A DNA stretch of 64,000 nucleotides from Thorsellia kenyensis (GTDB taxonomy: Bacteria > Pseudomonadota > Gammaproteobacteria > Enterobacterales > Thorselliaceae). Position numbers and translations under genes: made by a program. Positions 53,737 to 62,739 of the stretch are shown piece by piece; the first letter of the stretch is position 1; each line of letters opens with the position of its first letter. The stretch is from the NCBI RefSeq assembly GCF_042432445.1, contig NZ_JBHLXE010000100.1, positions 124,001 to 188,000 on the forward strand, in the 5' to 3' direction. A model generated the notes under the pieces. It ran no database searches. It was not told where the DNA came from and saw only the letters and a list, made by a program, of their open reading frames with translations.

Positions 53737-54843
53737 TTAAATAATCTCCAAATCAGCGCGCATACATCCAGCACTCTTCATAGCTTGTAAAATAGCCATA
53801 AGATCATTTGGTGTAGCACCTAATGAATTAAGAGCACTGATAACATTATTTAAACTCGCACTTGAGTTCACTTTTTGTAATGCTCCACCACCTTGCCTTA
53901 CTGAAACTGCTGTATTATTTTCTGTCATAGCTTGACCACCAGCTAAAGGTGCATCAGGCTGCACAACATTTTCTTGTTGATTCACCTCAATAGTTAGACT
54001 TCCTTGTGCAATAGCACATGAATCAAGAATTACCTCTTTATTCATCGCCACTGAACCTGTTCTTGAATTTAAAACTATCTTTGCATTAATTGGGCCGACA
54101 TTAACTTGTAAATTTTCAATTGAAGCAACAAATCTTGATTGATTTGCAGTACCTTGCGGTAACTCAACTTGTACCGTACGAGAATCGATAGCTGTCGCGC
54201 TCCCGCCCCTTCCACTACGATTTATTGCATTACTAATTTGTTGGGCTAATGAAAAATCTTCGTTATGCAAATATAAATTTAAAGTACTTCCGCGCCCAAA
54301 TGAAGATGGCAATTCTCTTTCTACGGTAGCACCATTAGTTATAATGCCCCCAGATTGCTGATTTACCTGAACACTACTTCCACCACCACTGGCGGAAGCA
54401 CCACTGATCAATATATTTCCCTGTGCTATTGCATATACTTGATTGTCAGTACCTTTAAGTGGGGTCATCAGCAAAGTACCGCCTCTTAAACTTTTTGCAT
54501 TACCTAAAGAAGAAACAACAACATCTACTTTTTGCCCAGATCTGGAAAAAGGTGGTAGATTTGCTGTAACAATGACCGCGGCAACATTTTTTAATTGCAT
54601 ATTTGTACCAGGCGGAATTGTCACACCTAGCTGAGAGAGCATATTACTCAAACTTTGAGTGGTAAAAGGTGTTTGTGAAGTTTGGTCACCCGTACCGTCT
54701 AAACCAACAACCAGACCATAGCCTACAAGAGCATTATCCCTAACGCCCTCTATTGAGACAAGATCCCGAATTCTTTCAGCATGACTTAATTGGCTGAAAA
54801 AGACTAATATTACCAAGAAGGTATATTTTAAAGATTTAATCAT
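53737..54843 (-). CDS. flgI: Flagellar P-ring protein FlgI
   Basis: It forms the bushing of the rod in the murein layer. From ATG 54843 it has 368 residues: a Sec signal peptide (about 1-22, ending SHA) followed by ERIRDLVSIEGVRDNALVGYGLVVGLDGTGDQTSQ, almost as in E. coli. The open frame to 54897 overlaps flgH and lacks a ribosome binding site, while GGGA lies six bases before the chosen ATG. It sits between flgH and flgJ in standard order. Confidence 0.96.
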   Translation of the reverse strand: MIKSLKYTFLVILVFFSQLSHAERIRDLVSIEGVRDNALVGYGLVVGLDGTGDQTSQTPFTTQSLSNMLSQLGVTIPPGTNMQLKNVAAVIVTANLPPFSRSGQKVDVVVSSLGNAKSLRGGTLLMTPLKGTDNQVYAIAQGNILISGASASGGGSSVQVNQQSGGIITNGATVERELPSSFGRGSTLNLYLHNEDFSLAQQISNAINRSGRGGSATAIDSRTVQVELPQGTANQSRFVASIENLQVNVGPINAKIVLNSRTGSVAMNKEVILDSCAIAQGSLTIEVNQQENVVQPDAPLAGGQAMTENNTAVSVRQGGGALQKVNSSASLNNVISALNSLGATPNDLMAILQAMKSAGCMRADLEII

Positions 54844-54857
54844 AATTTTCCCATCAG

Positions 54858-55559
54858 TTAGAAAGGAGACACGTTTAGGAAGAAACGCTGTAACCATCCC
54901 ATGGTTTGCGCTTCATTAATATAACCGTCACCATAGTATTCGATTCTCGCATCAGCCACTTGTGTCGATGCAACCGCATTCGTTCCAGTAATGGTTCTCG
55001 GATTGACGACACCTGAAAATCTTATAAATTCAGTACCCTGATTAATTGCAATTTGCTTCTCACCGACTACATGGAGATTTCCATTCGGCAGTACTTGATC
55101 GACAACTACAGTAATGGTGCCATTAAATCGGTTATTTGCATTAGCCCCTCCCCTACCGCCAAAATCATTTTCCCCTTCCATATCAAAGTCAACCCTCGCA
55201 TTACCAAATAATCCTTCCAATAATCTTGGCGCAGTAGTGGCTGTAAAACTGGATGATCCATTTCGCGAAGCATTTGCTGAGGAATTTTTGCTCGCGCTGA
55301 CATTTTCTTGTAAATTAATTGTCAGAGTATCGCCTATATTTCTTGGTCGTGCATCTTCAAATAAGGGTTGATAACCATAATTCATTGGCATAGATGATTG
55401 AAAAATAGAACCGTTTGGAGATGGAGCGGGAGCGGGTAAGGGCTGCGCAGTTGTCGGCCCCTCAACTAAGGATTTTCTTGGTATCTGTGCACAACCTGAA
55501 ACTAATACTAGTGTCAGGCTGAAAATCATAGAATGAGTCAGTATACTTTTTTTATTCAT
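54858..55559 (-). CDS. flgH: Flagellar L-ring lipoprotein FlgH
   Basis: It forms the outer-membrane ring of the rod. The 233 residues begin with a lipoprotein signal peptide and the lipobox LVSGC, so the mature protein starts at Cys23. A Pro-rich segment follows (about 38-50), then the FlgH domain (DARPRNIGDTLTINLQENVSASKNS; GEKQIAINQGTEFIRFSGVVNPR). Standard neighbours are flgG and flgI. Confidence 0.96.
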   Translation of the reverse strand: MNKKSILTHSMIFSLTLVLVSGCAQIPRKSLVEGPTTAQPLPAPAPSPNGSIFQSSMPMNYGYQPLFEDARPRNIGDTLTINLQENVSASKNSSANASRNGSSSFTATTAPRLLEGLFGNARVDFDMEGENDFGGRGGANANNRFNGTITVVVDQVLPNGNLHVVGEKQIAINQGTEFIRFSGVVNPRTITGTNAVASTQVADARIEYYGDGYINEAQTMGWLQRFFLNVSPF

Positions 55560-55596
55560 TTCATCTCTTACTATTAGTGTAATACTAAATCAGGCT

Positions 55597-56382
55597 TTAG
55601 AGCTGAGTCAAACGTGCTAGCATTTGATCTGATGTAGAAACTGCTTTACTGTTAATTTCATAGGCGCGTTGTGTTTGAATCATAGTCACTAGCTCCTCAG
55701 CCACATTAACATTAGAAGTTTCAACATATCCTTGATAAAGCACACCAGCCCCATTCAATCCAGGTGCAGACTCGTTTGGTGCACCAGAACTGGTGGTCTC
55801 AAGATATAAATTTTCACCAATACTCTCAAGCCCTGATTCACTCACAAATGTAGTCAAAGTAATTTGTCCTACTTGTTGTGATTCAGTTTGCCCTGCTAAT
55901 GATACAGATACTGTTCCATCACGACCTATTGTGATGCTGATAGCATCATCAGGGATATTTATAGCAGGTTGGATAGGAAAACCACTGGCTGTTACAAGCT
56001 GGCCTGTTTGACCATCTTTCTGAAACGCGCCATCCCGAGTGTAGGCATTTGTGCCATCTGGCATTTGTACGGTAAAAAAACCTTTACCACTTATTGCTAC
56101 ATCCTTAGAATTTTCTGTTAATGATAAATTCCCTTGAATATGGATCCTTTCCGTTGCAACAGGTCTTGTCCCTGTACCGATTTGTAATCCTGACGGGATG
56201 GTATTTTGCTCGGTAGATTGAGCGCCAGGTTGACGAATGGTTTGGTAAAGTAAATCTTCAAAAACTGCTCTTTGTCGTTTAAAACCATTTGTACTGACGT
56301 TGGCTAAGTTATTTGCTATAACGTCCATATTCATTTGTTGTGCATTTAATCCTGTCTTTGCAATCCAAAGTGACTTCATCAT
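55597..56382 (-). CDS. flgG: Flagellar distal rod protein FlgG
   Basis: The distal rod subunit. The 261 residues carry the rod-hook N-terminal motif LWIAKTGLNAQQMNMDVIANNLANVSTNGFKRQ and the C-terminal LVTMIQTQRAYEINSKAVST. The early DLLYQTIRQPGAQS segment is the FlgG-specific insertion that distinguishes it from the hook protein FlgE. Two ATGs are adjacent at the start (56379 and 56382). Confidence 0.97.
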   Translation of the reverse strand: MMKSLWIAKTGLNAQQMNMDVIANNLANVSTNGFKRQRAVFEDLLYQTIRQPGAQSTEQNTIPSGLQIGTGTRPVATERIHIQGNLSLTENSKDVAISGKGFFTVQMPDGTNAYTRDGAFQKDGQTGQLVTASGFPIQPAINIPDDAISITIGRDGTVSVSLAGQTESQQVGQITLTTFVSESGLESIGENLYLETTSSGAPNESAPGLNGAGVLYQGYVETSNVNVAEELVTMIQTQRAYEINSKAVSTSDQMLARLTQL

Positions 56383-56455
56383 AATGCAATACCTCTGTTA
56401 TATTGTTCTCAATTGATTTTTGTTAAAGGTCTATTGAGCTAATTGTTGATATAAG

Positions 56456-57199
56456 TTAAACATTAAAGTTCATCAATTGATTAGCACGCTGCTCATTTTC
56501 GTTGACACTTGATATAACCTTCATTTGTAGCTCGAATCTTCTTTGGTGATTTATCATATCGACCATAGCATCTGTTGCATTAACATTACTTGACTCAATA
56601 ACCCCCGAATAAACCCTGACATTTGGATCGTTTGGTAGTACATCGCCAACGCCAGGTCTTGGTCTAAAATAGCCATCATCACCGCGAGCAAGTTGTTCAC
56701 TGGTTGCTTGTACTTTTTTCAGTGTACCTATAGGACCAATAGTATTTGGCGTTCCACCAGCATCCAATGAAGAAATAGTTCCATCAGCGCCAATAGAAAG
56801 TTTAGCGCTAGGGGGGACTTCAATAGGGCCACCTTCACCAATAACTAAATTATTATTGATTCTTAATTGATTATTCGCATCAACAGTGATTCTTCCGTTA
56901 CGTGTATACGCCTCACCATATGGGGTTTGTATCGCCAAATAGCCATTATCTTCTAGAGCGACATCAAGCGGATTGCCCGTATAGTTAAATGTGCCGGCCG
57001 TAGCATCGAACCCAGTAGTACTTGCAGCAACAACAGAACGGGTAGGCAGTGTTTCGCCAATCACTGGTACATGCCTTAATGCTGCTAATTGAGCTTTAAA
57101 ACCAGGTGTAGAGACATTAGCTAAGTTTTGCGCAGTGATTGACTGCATTTCTATTGTTTGAGATGCTCCGCTCATGGCGGTATAAATCGCTCTATCCAT
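56456..57199 (-). CDS. flgF: Flagellar proximal rod protein FlgF
   Basis: The 247 residues start with MDRAIYTAMSGASQTIEMQSITAQNLANVSTPGFKAQ and end with a typical NATDAMVDMINHQRRFELQMK block. These are the two conserved ends of rod proteins. The middle is FlgF-like. It lies between flgE and flgG in standard order. Confidence 0.95.
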   Translation of the reverse strand: MDRAIYTAMSGASQTIEMQSITAQNLANVSTPGFKAQLAALRHVPVIGETLPTRSVVAASTTGFDATAGTFNYTGNPLDVALEDNGYLAIQTPYGEAYTRNGRITVDANNQLRINNNLVIGEGGPIEVPPSAKLSIGADGTISSLDAGGTPNTIGPIGTLKKVQATSEQLARGDDGYFRPRPGVGDVLPNDPNVRVYSGVIESSNVNATDAMVDMINHQRRFELQMKVISSVNENEQRANQLMNFNV

Positions 57200-57252
57200 T
57201 CTTTATTCGCTCTATTAATGTGCTAAGTTAGCCTTTTTAATGCAGTACATTA

Positions 57253-58509
57253 CTATCTTAAGTTAACTAGTGTACCTAGGATCTGATCTTGCGTTTTGAT
57301 TGTCTGTGCATTCGCTTGATAATTACGCTGAGCAACAATCATATTTACAAGTTCCTGTCCTTGGTCAACATTTGATGATTCTAGTGCACCACTAACTAAC
57401 AATCCTAGACTACCTGTATTAGCAATTCCCACTCTTGATTGCCCTGAGCTTCTTGTTTCACTCCACACATTATTCCCTTCTGGCTGCAATCCTTCAGGGT
57501 TTGCAAAACTCGCAAGAATAATTTGGCCCAGTAACTGACGCTGCTGGTTAGAGTAAAGTCCTTCTATTGTCCCATCATCATTAATTTGAAATCCTACAAA
57601 CTCACCTGGCGCATAACCATCTTGGAAATTATTCGAAACTGAGTTTGCAGAAAGGTTTTGCTGGGTACTTTTTGCAAAATCTAAACTAAACGTAAATGAC
57701 GGGGCACCATTTAAAGGTTCAGTCGTGATATCAAAGGTGAAATCTGGGGGCGTAGAACCGTTAATACTTGTGATATTACCATTTGTATCGAAGGTAATTG
57801 GAATACCTGCCGCTGGAGGTGCTGGTGGAACTGTTGGTGTAGGATCTGGAACCACAGGGGAATTAGCCACACTACCATCTTGATAATACATTTCCCAACT
57901 ATTATCGGCTGTTTTAACAAAATAAAGGTTCATATTATGTGCATTCCCCAAACTATCAAAGACAGTTGTAGAGGTTACCCATGAATATGTATCCGGTTTT
58001 GATGGTTCAAAAGGAGCTGTAATCACAGGACTTGTACTTGATAAGTTAACTTGCATAAAACCCTGCGTAGTTTGCTTCGCTCCTAGGATTCCTTCGGGTA
58101 TAGTTATGGGAACAGGATTAGCACCTTGCTGAATTACGCCATTATCTACTGGATAGCCTGTTAATTTAAATCCTTCCATACTGGTTATAGTTCTATCAGG
58201 TTGTAATAAGAATTGCCCATTTCTTGCATAAAAGATGGTGCCATTTTCAGCTTCTAATCTAAAAAAACCATTGCCGCTGATTGCAACATCCAGGCCTCTA
58301 TCAGTAGTTATTGTTGGACCATCATTAAAGTTTTGTACCACATTTGAGATTCTAACACCAACACCCACTTTTGAACCTGCAAACATATCAGCAAAAGCCA
58401 TGGTACCCGTTTTAAAGCCGTATGTTGCACTATTAGCAATGTTATTACCTATAACGCTCAAATTTTTTGATGCTGCTTTTAAACCACTTAATGCTTGAGA
58501 AAATGACAT
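57253..58509 (-). CDS. flgE: Flagellar hook protein FlgE
   Basis: The universal-joint hook subunit. The 418 residues (E. coli 402) begin with SQALSGLKAASKNLSVIGNNIANSATYGFK and end with GQELVNMIVAQRNYQANAQTIKTQDQILG. The exposed central domain includes a Pro-rich loop near residue 225 (PDPTPTVPPAPPAAG). A 273-base gap separates it from flgD upstream, unusual inside this operon. Confidence 0.96.
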   Translation of the reverse strand: MSFSQALSGLKAASKNLSVIGNNIANSATYGFKTGTMAFADMFAGSKVGVGVRISNVVQNFNDGPTITTDRGLDVAISGNGFFRLEAENGTIFYARNGQFLLQPDRTITSMEGFKLTGYPVDNGVIQQGANPVPITIPEGILGAKQTTQGFMQVNLSSTSPVITAPFEPSKPDTYSWVTSTTVFDSLGNAHNMNLYFVKTADNSWEMYYQDGSVANSPVVPDPTPTVPPAPPAAGIPITFDTNGNITSINGSTPPDFTFDITTEPLNGAPSFTFSLDFAKSTQQNLSANSVSNNFQDGYAPGEFVGFQINDDGTIEGLYSNQQRQLLGQIILASFANPEGLQPEGNNVWSETRSSGQSRVGIANTGSLGLLVSGALESSNVDQGQELVNMIVAQRNYQANAQTIKTQDQILGTLVNLR

Positions 58510-58782
58510 AATTCACTCCTGAATTGATAATTAAAATTTACTTTCACCTTTAGTATCTATATTTAGATACAATTCCTTGGTTCTATAACTTAATTTTTAA
58601 GCACTTAGCACTACTTTAAAGTTAATTGCCCTAATCCTTATTATGTAGGCATGCCAGTAAATATTGGGTTATAATTTTTTGCACTCTCTATATCATAATT
58701 TAGCTGTCGTAATTGATTACAATTCACTTGATGGTAAGCAACTATACTATTAGTCTAATTATTTAATTTTATTATTTACCAC
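58510..58782 (-). other. Untranslated gap between flgD and flgE
   Basis: The gap holds no credible reading frame. It contains GTATCTA and TAGATAC (58553-58559 and 58564-58570), a 7-bp inverted repeat with a four-base loop, and AT-rich DNA. I found no sigma-28 match with correct spacing. It may carry an internal promoter or a processing hairpin that sets hook protein level. Confidence 0.4.
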
Positions 58783-59475
58783 TTACAAAACTTGTCGCAC
58801 ATCGTCATAGCTCACTTCGCCGAGCAGGCCTAAATCTAGCATGACTTGATTTCCACCTCTGATGACACCAAACACAGTAGAGGAAAAGAGACTGTTTGAC
58901 GCAATTTTGCTGTCACCACTTGTTGCTGCAAGATCAAAGCTATAAGCACCCGTAGGAGCAAAGGAACCATCTTCTAATTTGCCATCCCAAACGAAAGAAT
59001 TAATTCCAGAGGGAACATTTTCTAACTCAACATTCGCAACGACAGCACCTGAGGCATTTTTAATTGTTATAGTCACCTTTTCAGCTGGGCTTGCAAGTTC
59101 AAAGCCTATTGGGGTAGAAAGTGTATTTTCCTCCGCATCCATTCCAACAATTAATTTGTTGCCGGGCACCAAAACGGTTCGACCTATCAAATTAACCGCA
59201 CTTAATGATTTACCATCTTGAATTTGCTGTGTTAATCCGCTAGTGGTTTCGTTAAGTTTTTCAACACCCGCTACCGTTTGGATTTGTGCTAGTTGTGTCG
59301 TAAGTTGAGCATTATCCATAGGATTGGTCGGGTCTTGATTTTGTAATTGAGCAATCAAAAGTGTTAGAAACCGATTTTCTAAACTTGCAGCACTTTCACC
59401 ACTCAAGTCTTTTTTATTATTGTTAAGAGCAGTTGCCGCTGGGTCGTAAAATGAAGTTACCGGTGGTATCGCCAT
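58783..59475 (-). CDS. flgD: Flagellar hook scaffolding protein FlgD
   Basis: The hook cap that guides FlgE assembly and is later replaced by FlgK. The 230 residues include the FlgD N-terminal motif ENRFLTLLIAQLQNQDPTNPMDNAQLTTQLAQIQ and a C-terminal FlgD Ig-like and Tudor-like region (SFVWDGKLEDGSFAPTGAYSF). Standard place after flgC. Confidence 0.96.
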   Translation of the reverse strand: MAIPPVTSFYDPAATALNNNKKDLSGESAASLENRFLTLLIAQLQNQDPTNPMDNAQLTTQLAQIQTVAGVEKLNETTSGLTQQIQDGKSLSAVNLIGRTVLVPGNKLIVGMDAEENTLSTPIGFELASPAEKVTITIKNASGAVVANVELENVPSGINSFVWDGKLEDGSFAPTGAYSFDLAATSGDSKIASNSLFSSTVFGVIRGGNQVMLDLGLLGEVSYDDVRQVL

Positions 59476-59534
59476 ATGATTTCCTTATATATGTTTATTT
59501 AACCAACGTAAGTATAAAGTTAGTCAATATCGAG

Positions 59535-59939
59535 TTATTGTCCTAAAGATAAAGTTCTTAACATTAATGATTTTGTAGTGTTCAAAACTTCGATGTTCGC
59601 TTGATAACTGCGAGAAGCTGCAATCGTGTTGACCATCTCGGCTACCGGATCTACATTTGGTTTTTTTATGTATCCGTTAGCATCCGCAAAGGGGCTGCCT
59701 GGTTCATAAACGAGTTTAAAAGGAGAAGGATCTTCAATCACTTTTTGAGTTTTCACTCCACCTATAGGTGAATTTTCGAACTTGGCAACCTCGAAAACAA
59801 TTTGCTTTGCTCTGTATGGCTCTCCATTTGGCCCTACAACGCTGTCGGCATTTGCCATATTGCTAGCTGCTACGTTTAATCTTTGAGACTGGGCCATCAT
59901 CGCAGAACCTGAAATATCCATAATGCTTAATAGAGACAT
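59535..59939 (-). CDS. flgC: Flagellar proximal rod protein FlgC
   Basis: The 134 residues start with the rod motif SAMMAQSQRLNVAASNMANADSV and contain PYRAKQIVFEV and NTIAASRSYQANIEVLNTTKSLMLRTL at the C terminus. It follows flgB by seven bases, so the two are coupled. Confidence 0.97.
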   Translation of the reverse strand: MSLLSIMDISGSAMMAQSQRLNVAASNMANADSVVGPNGEPYRAKQIVFEVAKFENSPIGGVKTQKVIEDPSPFKLVYEPGSPFADANGYIKKPNVDPVAEMVNTIAASRSYQANIEVLNTTKSLMLRTLSLGQ

Positions 59940-59946
59940 GATTCAC

Positions 59947-60366
59947 CTATTGATTTTGAATGACTGACTGAAGACTTTTTATTCTGTTGCTTAGGAAGGT
60001 TAAACTGGCTTGATACTTAAAACTATTTTCAGCGAAATTAATTCTTTCTCTATCCATATCAACAGTATTTCCATCGGCAGAAGGCTGAATAGGTTGCCTG
60101 TAGAGTAAGTCTATACCTACATCGGAAGGAAACAGTGCCTTACCAGGAATATGGGCTGCTGATGTTTGGGATAATGAAAGTGAAGAAGATCGTATTGGCT
60201 TATTTACCATGGCCTTGTCAAGAGTAGCTTTAAAATCTATATCTCTGGCCCTATAGGCTGGAGTATCGGCATTTGCAATATTGGAAGCAATAATTTCTTG
60301 CCTGAGACCTCTTACATGAAGCGCTTGCTCATGGACATTTAATGAAGCATTTAATTTATTTAACAT
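59947..60366 (-). CDS. flgB: Flagellar proximal rod protein FlgB
   Basis: The first rod gene and first gene of the flgBCDEFGHIJ operon. The 139 residues contain RGLRQEIIASNIANADTPAYRARDIDF, the rod-protein N-terminal motif, and FKYQASLTFLSNRIKSLQSVI at the C terminus. Its promoter should lie in the 518-base divergent region shared with flgA. Confidence 0.96.
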   Translation of the reverse strand: MLNKLNASLNVHEQALHVRGLRQEIIASNIANADTPAYRARDIDFKATLDKAMVNKPIRSSSLSLSQTSAAHIPGKALFPSDVGIDLLYRQPIQPSADGNTVDMDRERINFAENSFKYQASLTFLSNRIKSLQSVIQNQ

Positions 60367-60884
60367 AGCAATAGTTTTTCCTTTAACTTTACTAATTTAC
60401 TGTAATAATAAAACATTAGACTTTCGGTGTCTTCTATTCACCTATCAAGTAACCAGCCTGAAATCAAATAATATTACAAACCATTTCATTAATAACTAAT
60501 CTTCATCATCTACTTTACAAGTATAAGGTCTAAATAGCAAATTAACAAAATATATTTTTACACTTCTTTATCTTTCTTTCTAATTTCCTGACTTACGTCG
60601 CATTTCTCACTCACTCGCAAATCGTAACCCATTAAAATAATTAAATTTTAATAATGCAAGTAAATTTTAATTTGTAAATGTCAATAAATGAGTAAAATGT
60701 AACAAAAAAATATATATGTAAAAATTGCATCAATTTAAAACTATGCATTAATTTTAGGTAATTGCTCTAATTGACAAAATATTGCACTCATACGCTATGT
60801 TTTAGCTGAAATTATTTCACTTTTATTGTAATATTAGCCCTGTAACCTTTTTTAATTTGGTAGGTTTAATTCCACCTAGGCTAA
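60367..60884. promoter_or_regulatory. Divergent flgB-flgA regulatory region
   Basis: The 518 bases hold no gene. They must carry the promoters of flgB (minus) and flgA (plus). One candidate for flgA is TTGACA (60772-60777), 19 bases, TATGTT (60797-60802); the spacing is long. In enterobacteria this region binds FlhDC; I could not identify a convincing FlhDC box by eye. No sigma-54 GG-N10-GC pair stood out. The length is larger than the corresponding E. coli gap. Confidence 0.5.
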
Positions 60885-61550
60885 GTGATCATGAATTTGA
60901 GCTTTAAGGCATTATTTGCTGTTAGTATCGTTTTTTTTACTTTTCCCTTACAATCAGAGCCTTCAGATGACTTCATTTCAAGGGCTGAGTTTTATATACA
61001 GGAAATTAACCCTGAATTTTCTACAGAACTTGAAATACTTGCATTAGATAAAATTCCACTTGATTGCCCATTTCCTTTATTTGATCTTCCTAATAAAAGG
61101 AAAACGTGGGGGAAAACATCACTCAAAATATCTTGTGATAATAAAAAATTTCTTTTACCAATTAACATTATAGCCTTTGCAAATGTAGCTATTGCAGTTG
61201 AGGATATAAAGCGTGGCGATCTTCTGCATGCGAACAATACTGCAATCCTTAATAAAGAAATAACTGATCTCTCAGTCGCACCTATCACTGATGTCGATTT
61301 ATTATATGATGCACAAGCACTAAGAATGATACCTAAAGATACTGTTATTACGTTTCCGATGTTAAAGCGTGCCTGGGCCATCAGAGCAGGTGACACAGTG
61401 ACTGTAAAAATGTCAGGCAATGGCTTTAATGCCCATAATACAGGTAAGGCGATAAACAACGCATACAAGGGCGATAAAGTAAGAATTCGATTAGAAAACA
61501 AGACCATCATTGAAGGTATTGTAGAATCTCCAGGCCATGTCTCACTTTAA
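60885..61550 (+). CDS. flgA: Flagellar P-ring assembly chaperone FlgA
   Basis: A periplasmic chaperone for P-ring (FlgI) assembly. The 221 residues start with a Sec signal peptide (about 1-27) and end with the SAF-like domain: VAVEDIKRGDLLHANNTAIL, RMIPKDTVITFPMLKRAWAIRAGDTV, and GKAINNAYKGDKVRIRLENK. I keep GTG 60885, which has TAGG five bases upstream. ATG 60891 two codons later is possible. It is divergent from flgB, as in E. coli. Confidence 0.93.
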   Translation: MIMNLSFKALFAVSIVFFTFPLQSEPSDDFISRAEFYIQEINPEFSTELEILALDKIPLDCPFPLFDLPNKRKTWGKTSLKISCDNKKFLLPINIIAFANVAIAVEDIKRGDLLHANNTAILNKEITDLSVAPITDVDLLYDAQALRMIPKDTVITFPMLKRAWAIRAGDTVTVKMSGNGFNAHNTGKAINNAYKGDKVRIRLENKTIIEGIVESPGHVSL

Positions 61551-61561
61551 GCAAAAAAAAT

Positions 61562-61588
61562 TAAAGTTTTAAAAACTTTTGCCGTTTA
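61562..61588 (+). promoter_or_regulatory. Sigma-28 (FliA) promoter of flgM
   Basis: TAAAGTTT (8/8) and GCCGTTTA (6/8 to GCCGATAA) are separated by 11 bases. It lies 53-79 bases upstream of the flgM ATG, so FlgM can be made both from this promoter and from flgA read-through. Confidence 0.87.
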
Positions 61589-61640
61589 GATGTTTAAACC
61601 AAACCATTTCATTAATTATTAGTTTTAAAGGAGTCTTCTT

Positions 61641-61952
61641 ATGGCCCTGCAACCGCTTGATAGCATAGCAACAAAAATTACTACAAACACATCTTCTACT
61701 TTATCCGTTAGAACAAATGCTCCATCAGATATAGATAAAGAATTAAAGAAAATAGCGACACCTTTAGCAAAAAAAGAAGGCGCTGCTGAAGTGACTATTT
61801 CTAATAGCGCCCTCAATATTAAATCTAGTGAAAACGATATTAATATTGAGAAAGTTGAACAAATTAAACTTGCCATAAAAAATGGCGAGTTGACTATGGA
61901 TGCATCCAAAATTGCTGACAAATTGATTGCTGAGATCAGTTCTAACTTTTAG
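61641..61952 (+). CDS. flgM: Anti-sigma-28 factor FlgM
   Basis: It holds FliA inactive until the hook is finished and is then exported. The 103 residues have a disordered Ser/Thr-rich N terminus used for export. The C-terminal FlgM helices bind sigma-28 (INIEKVEQIKLAIKNGELTMDASKIADKLI). AAAGGAG lies about eight bases before the ATG. It is followed by a 176-base gap before flgN. Confidence 0.95.
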   Translation: MALQPLDSIATKITTNTSSTLSVRTNAPSDIDKELKKIATPLAKKEGAAEVTISNSALNIKSSENDINIEKVEQIKLAIKNGELTMDASKIADKLIAEISSNF

Positions 61953-61961
61953 TTTTGTAGA

Positions 61962-61993
61962 GAAACTCTAACATCACAATAGTTTGAGTTTCT
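61962..61993 (+). repeat. Hairpin after flgM
   Basis: AGAAACTC (61962-61969) and GAGTTTCT (61986-61993) form an 8-bp stem ten bases past the flgM stop. The following bases are only moderately T-rich, so it could be a weak terminator separating flgM from flgN. Confidence 0.5.
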
Positions 61994-62021
61994 TGATCAT
62001 TCTCAATTTTGCTGCTTTTTG

Positions 62022-62049
62022 TAAAATTTTTCTTTTCTGATGCCGTTTA
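62022..62049 (+). promoter_or_regulatory. Sigma-28 (FliA) promoter of flgN
   Basis: TAAAATTT (7/8) at 62022-62029 and GCCGTTTA (6/8) at 62042-62049 are 12 bases apart; shifting the -35 by one gives 11. It has the same -10 octamer as the flgM promoter and lies 80-107 bases before the flgN ATG. Confidence 0.75.
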
Positions 62050-62128
62050 ATTAATTTGTGAATTTGCTAACATAAGTTAATATGCTACAACTAGATATTG
62101 CCTATTCACTTTTTATCGAGAATAAACT

Positions 62129-62578
62129 ATGCCAGCACTGAAGCTACACAAAATTTTAGATGACATGTATTTTTACATCAAAAATTTGGAACCTGTCCTT
62201 GAAAAAGAGCAATATTTTTTAAGCCAAGGTAAATTGGACGGGTCATTGTTGCAAGGTGTAACTCAACAAAAAGAGATGTTGTTGGCATCTATTGCTAGCC
62301 TGAACAAGCGCAGAATAGAACTTTCTGAGTCTAATAATTTGGTAGAGCCTTATACTGATATGAATAATTACGCAATTTCAGTATTATGGGAAACTATCTT
62401 AAATTTATCGGACAAAATAGCTAAGCAAAATATGAATAATGGTTTTTTACTTCAACATCATATTAATTATGCAAGTGAAGCCATATCTATACTTGAAGCT
62501 GAATCTGGAACTCCTGTATACGGTCGGAATGGTCAATCTATAAAACAGTATCAAAATCAAAAAAAACTAGAGATATAG
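62129..62578 (+). CDS. flgN: Flagellar export chaperone FlgN
   Basis: A chaperone for the junction proteins FlgK and FlgL before export. The 149 residues are mostly helical. The start (LHKILDDMYFYIKNLEPVLEKEQ) is FlgN-like, and the C-terminal PVYGRNGQS block matches the family's YGxxGQ motif. The ribosome binding site is weak (GAG about ten bases upstream). It has its own sigma-28-like promoter and does not abut flgM. Confidence 0.92.
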   Translation: MPALKLHKILDDMYFYIKNLEPVLEKEQYFLSQGKLDGSLLQGVTQQKEMLLASIASLNKRRIELSESNNLVEPYTDMNNYAISVLWETILNLSDKIAKQNMNNGFLLQHHINYASEAISILEAESGTPVYGRNGQSIKQYQNQKKLEI

Positions 62579-62707
62579 TCGCTATTGGTTACTGTTAACT
62601 CCTATTTTTATTCCCTCTCCTGTCTTTATAATTTTATTTTATAAGCTTGTTTGCCACTTAAATTGAATTATGATCATTTTATATTGTTAAAATTTGTTTT
62701 TTGATAA

Positions 62708-62739
62708 ATAATTCTGGACGTCTAGATGTAAAAACGGCT
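62708..62739 (+). promoter_or_regulatory. Tandem MetJ boxes upstream of metK
   Basis: Four adjacent octamers in phase resemble the MetJ box AGACGTCT: ATAATTCT (5/8), GGACGTCT (7/8), AGATGTAA (5/8) and AAACGGCT (6/8). MetJ binds such tandem boxes with S-adenosylmethionine as corepressor and represses metK in E. coli. They overlap the likely promoter, as expected for repression. Confidence 0.75.

Noticed and set aside
60992..61510. 172-codon open frame on the minus strand inside flgA
   Set aside because: It is antisense to a well-supported flgA, has no family motif and no ribosome binding site that I can see.
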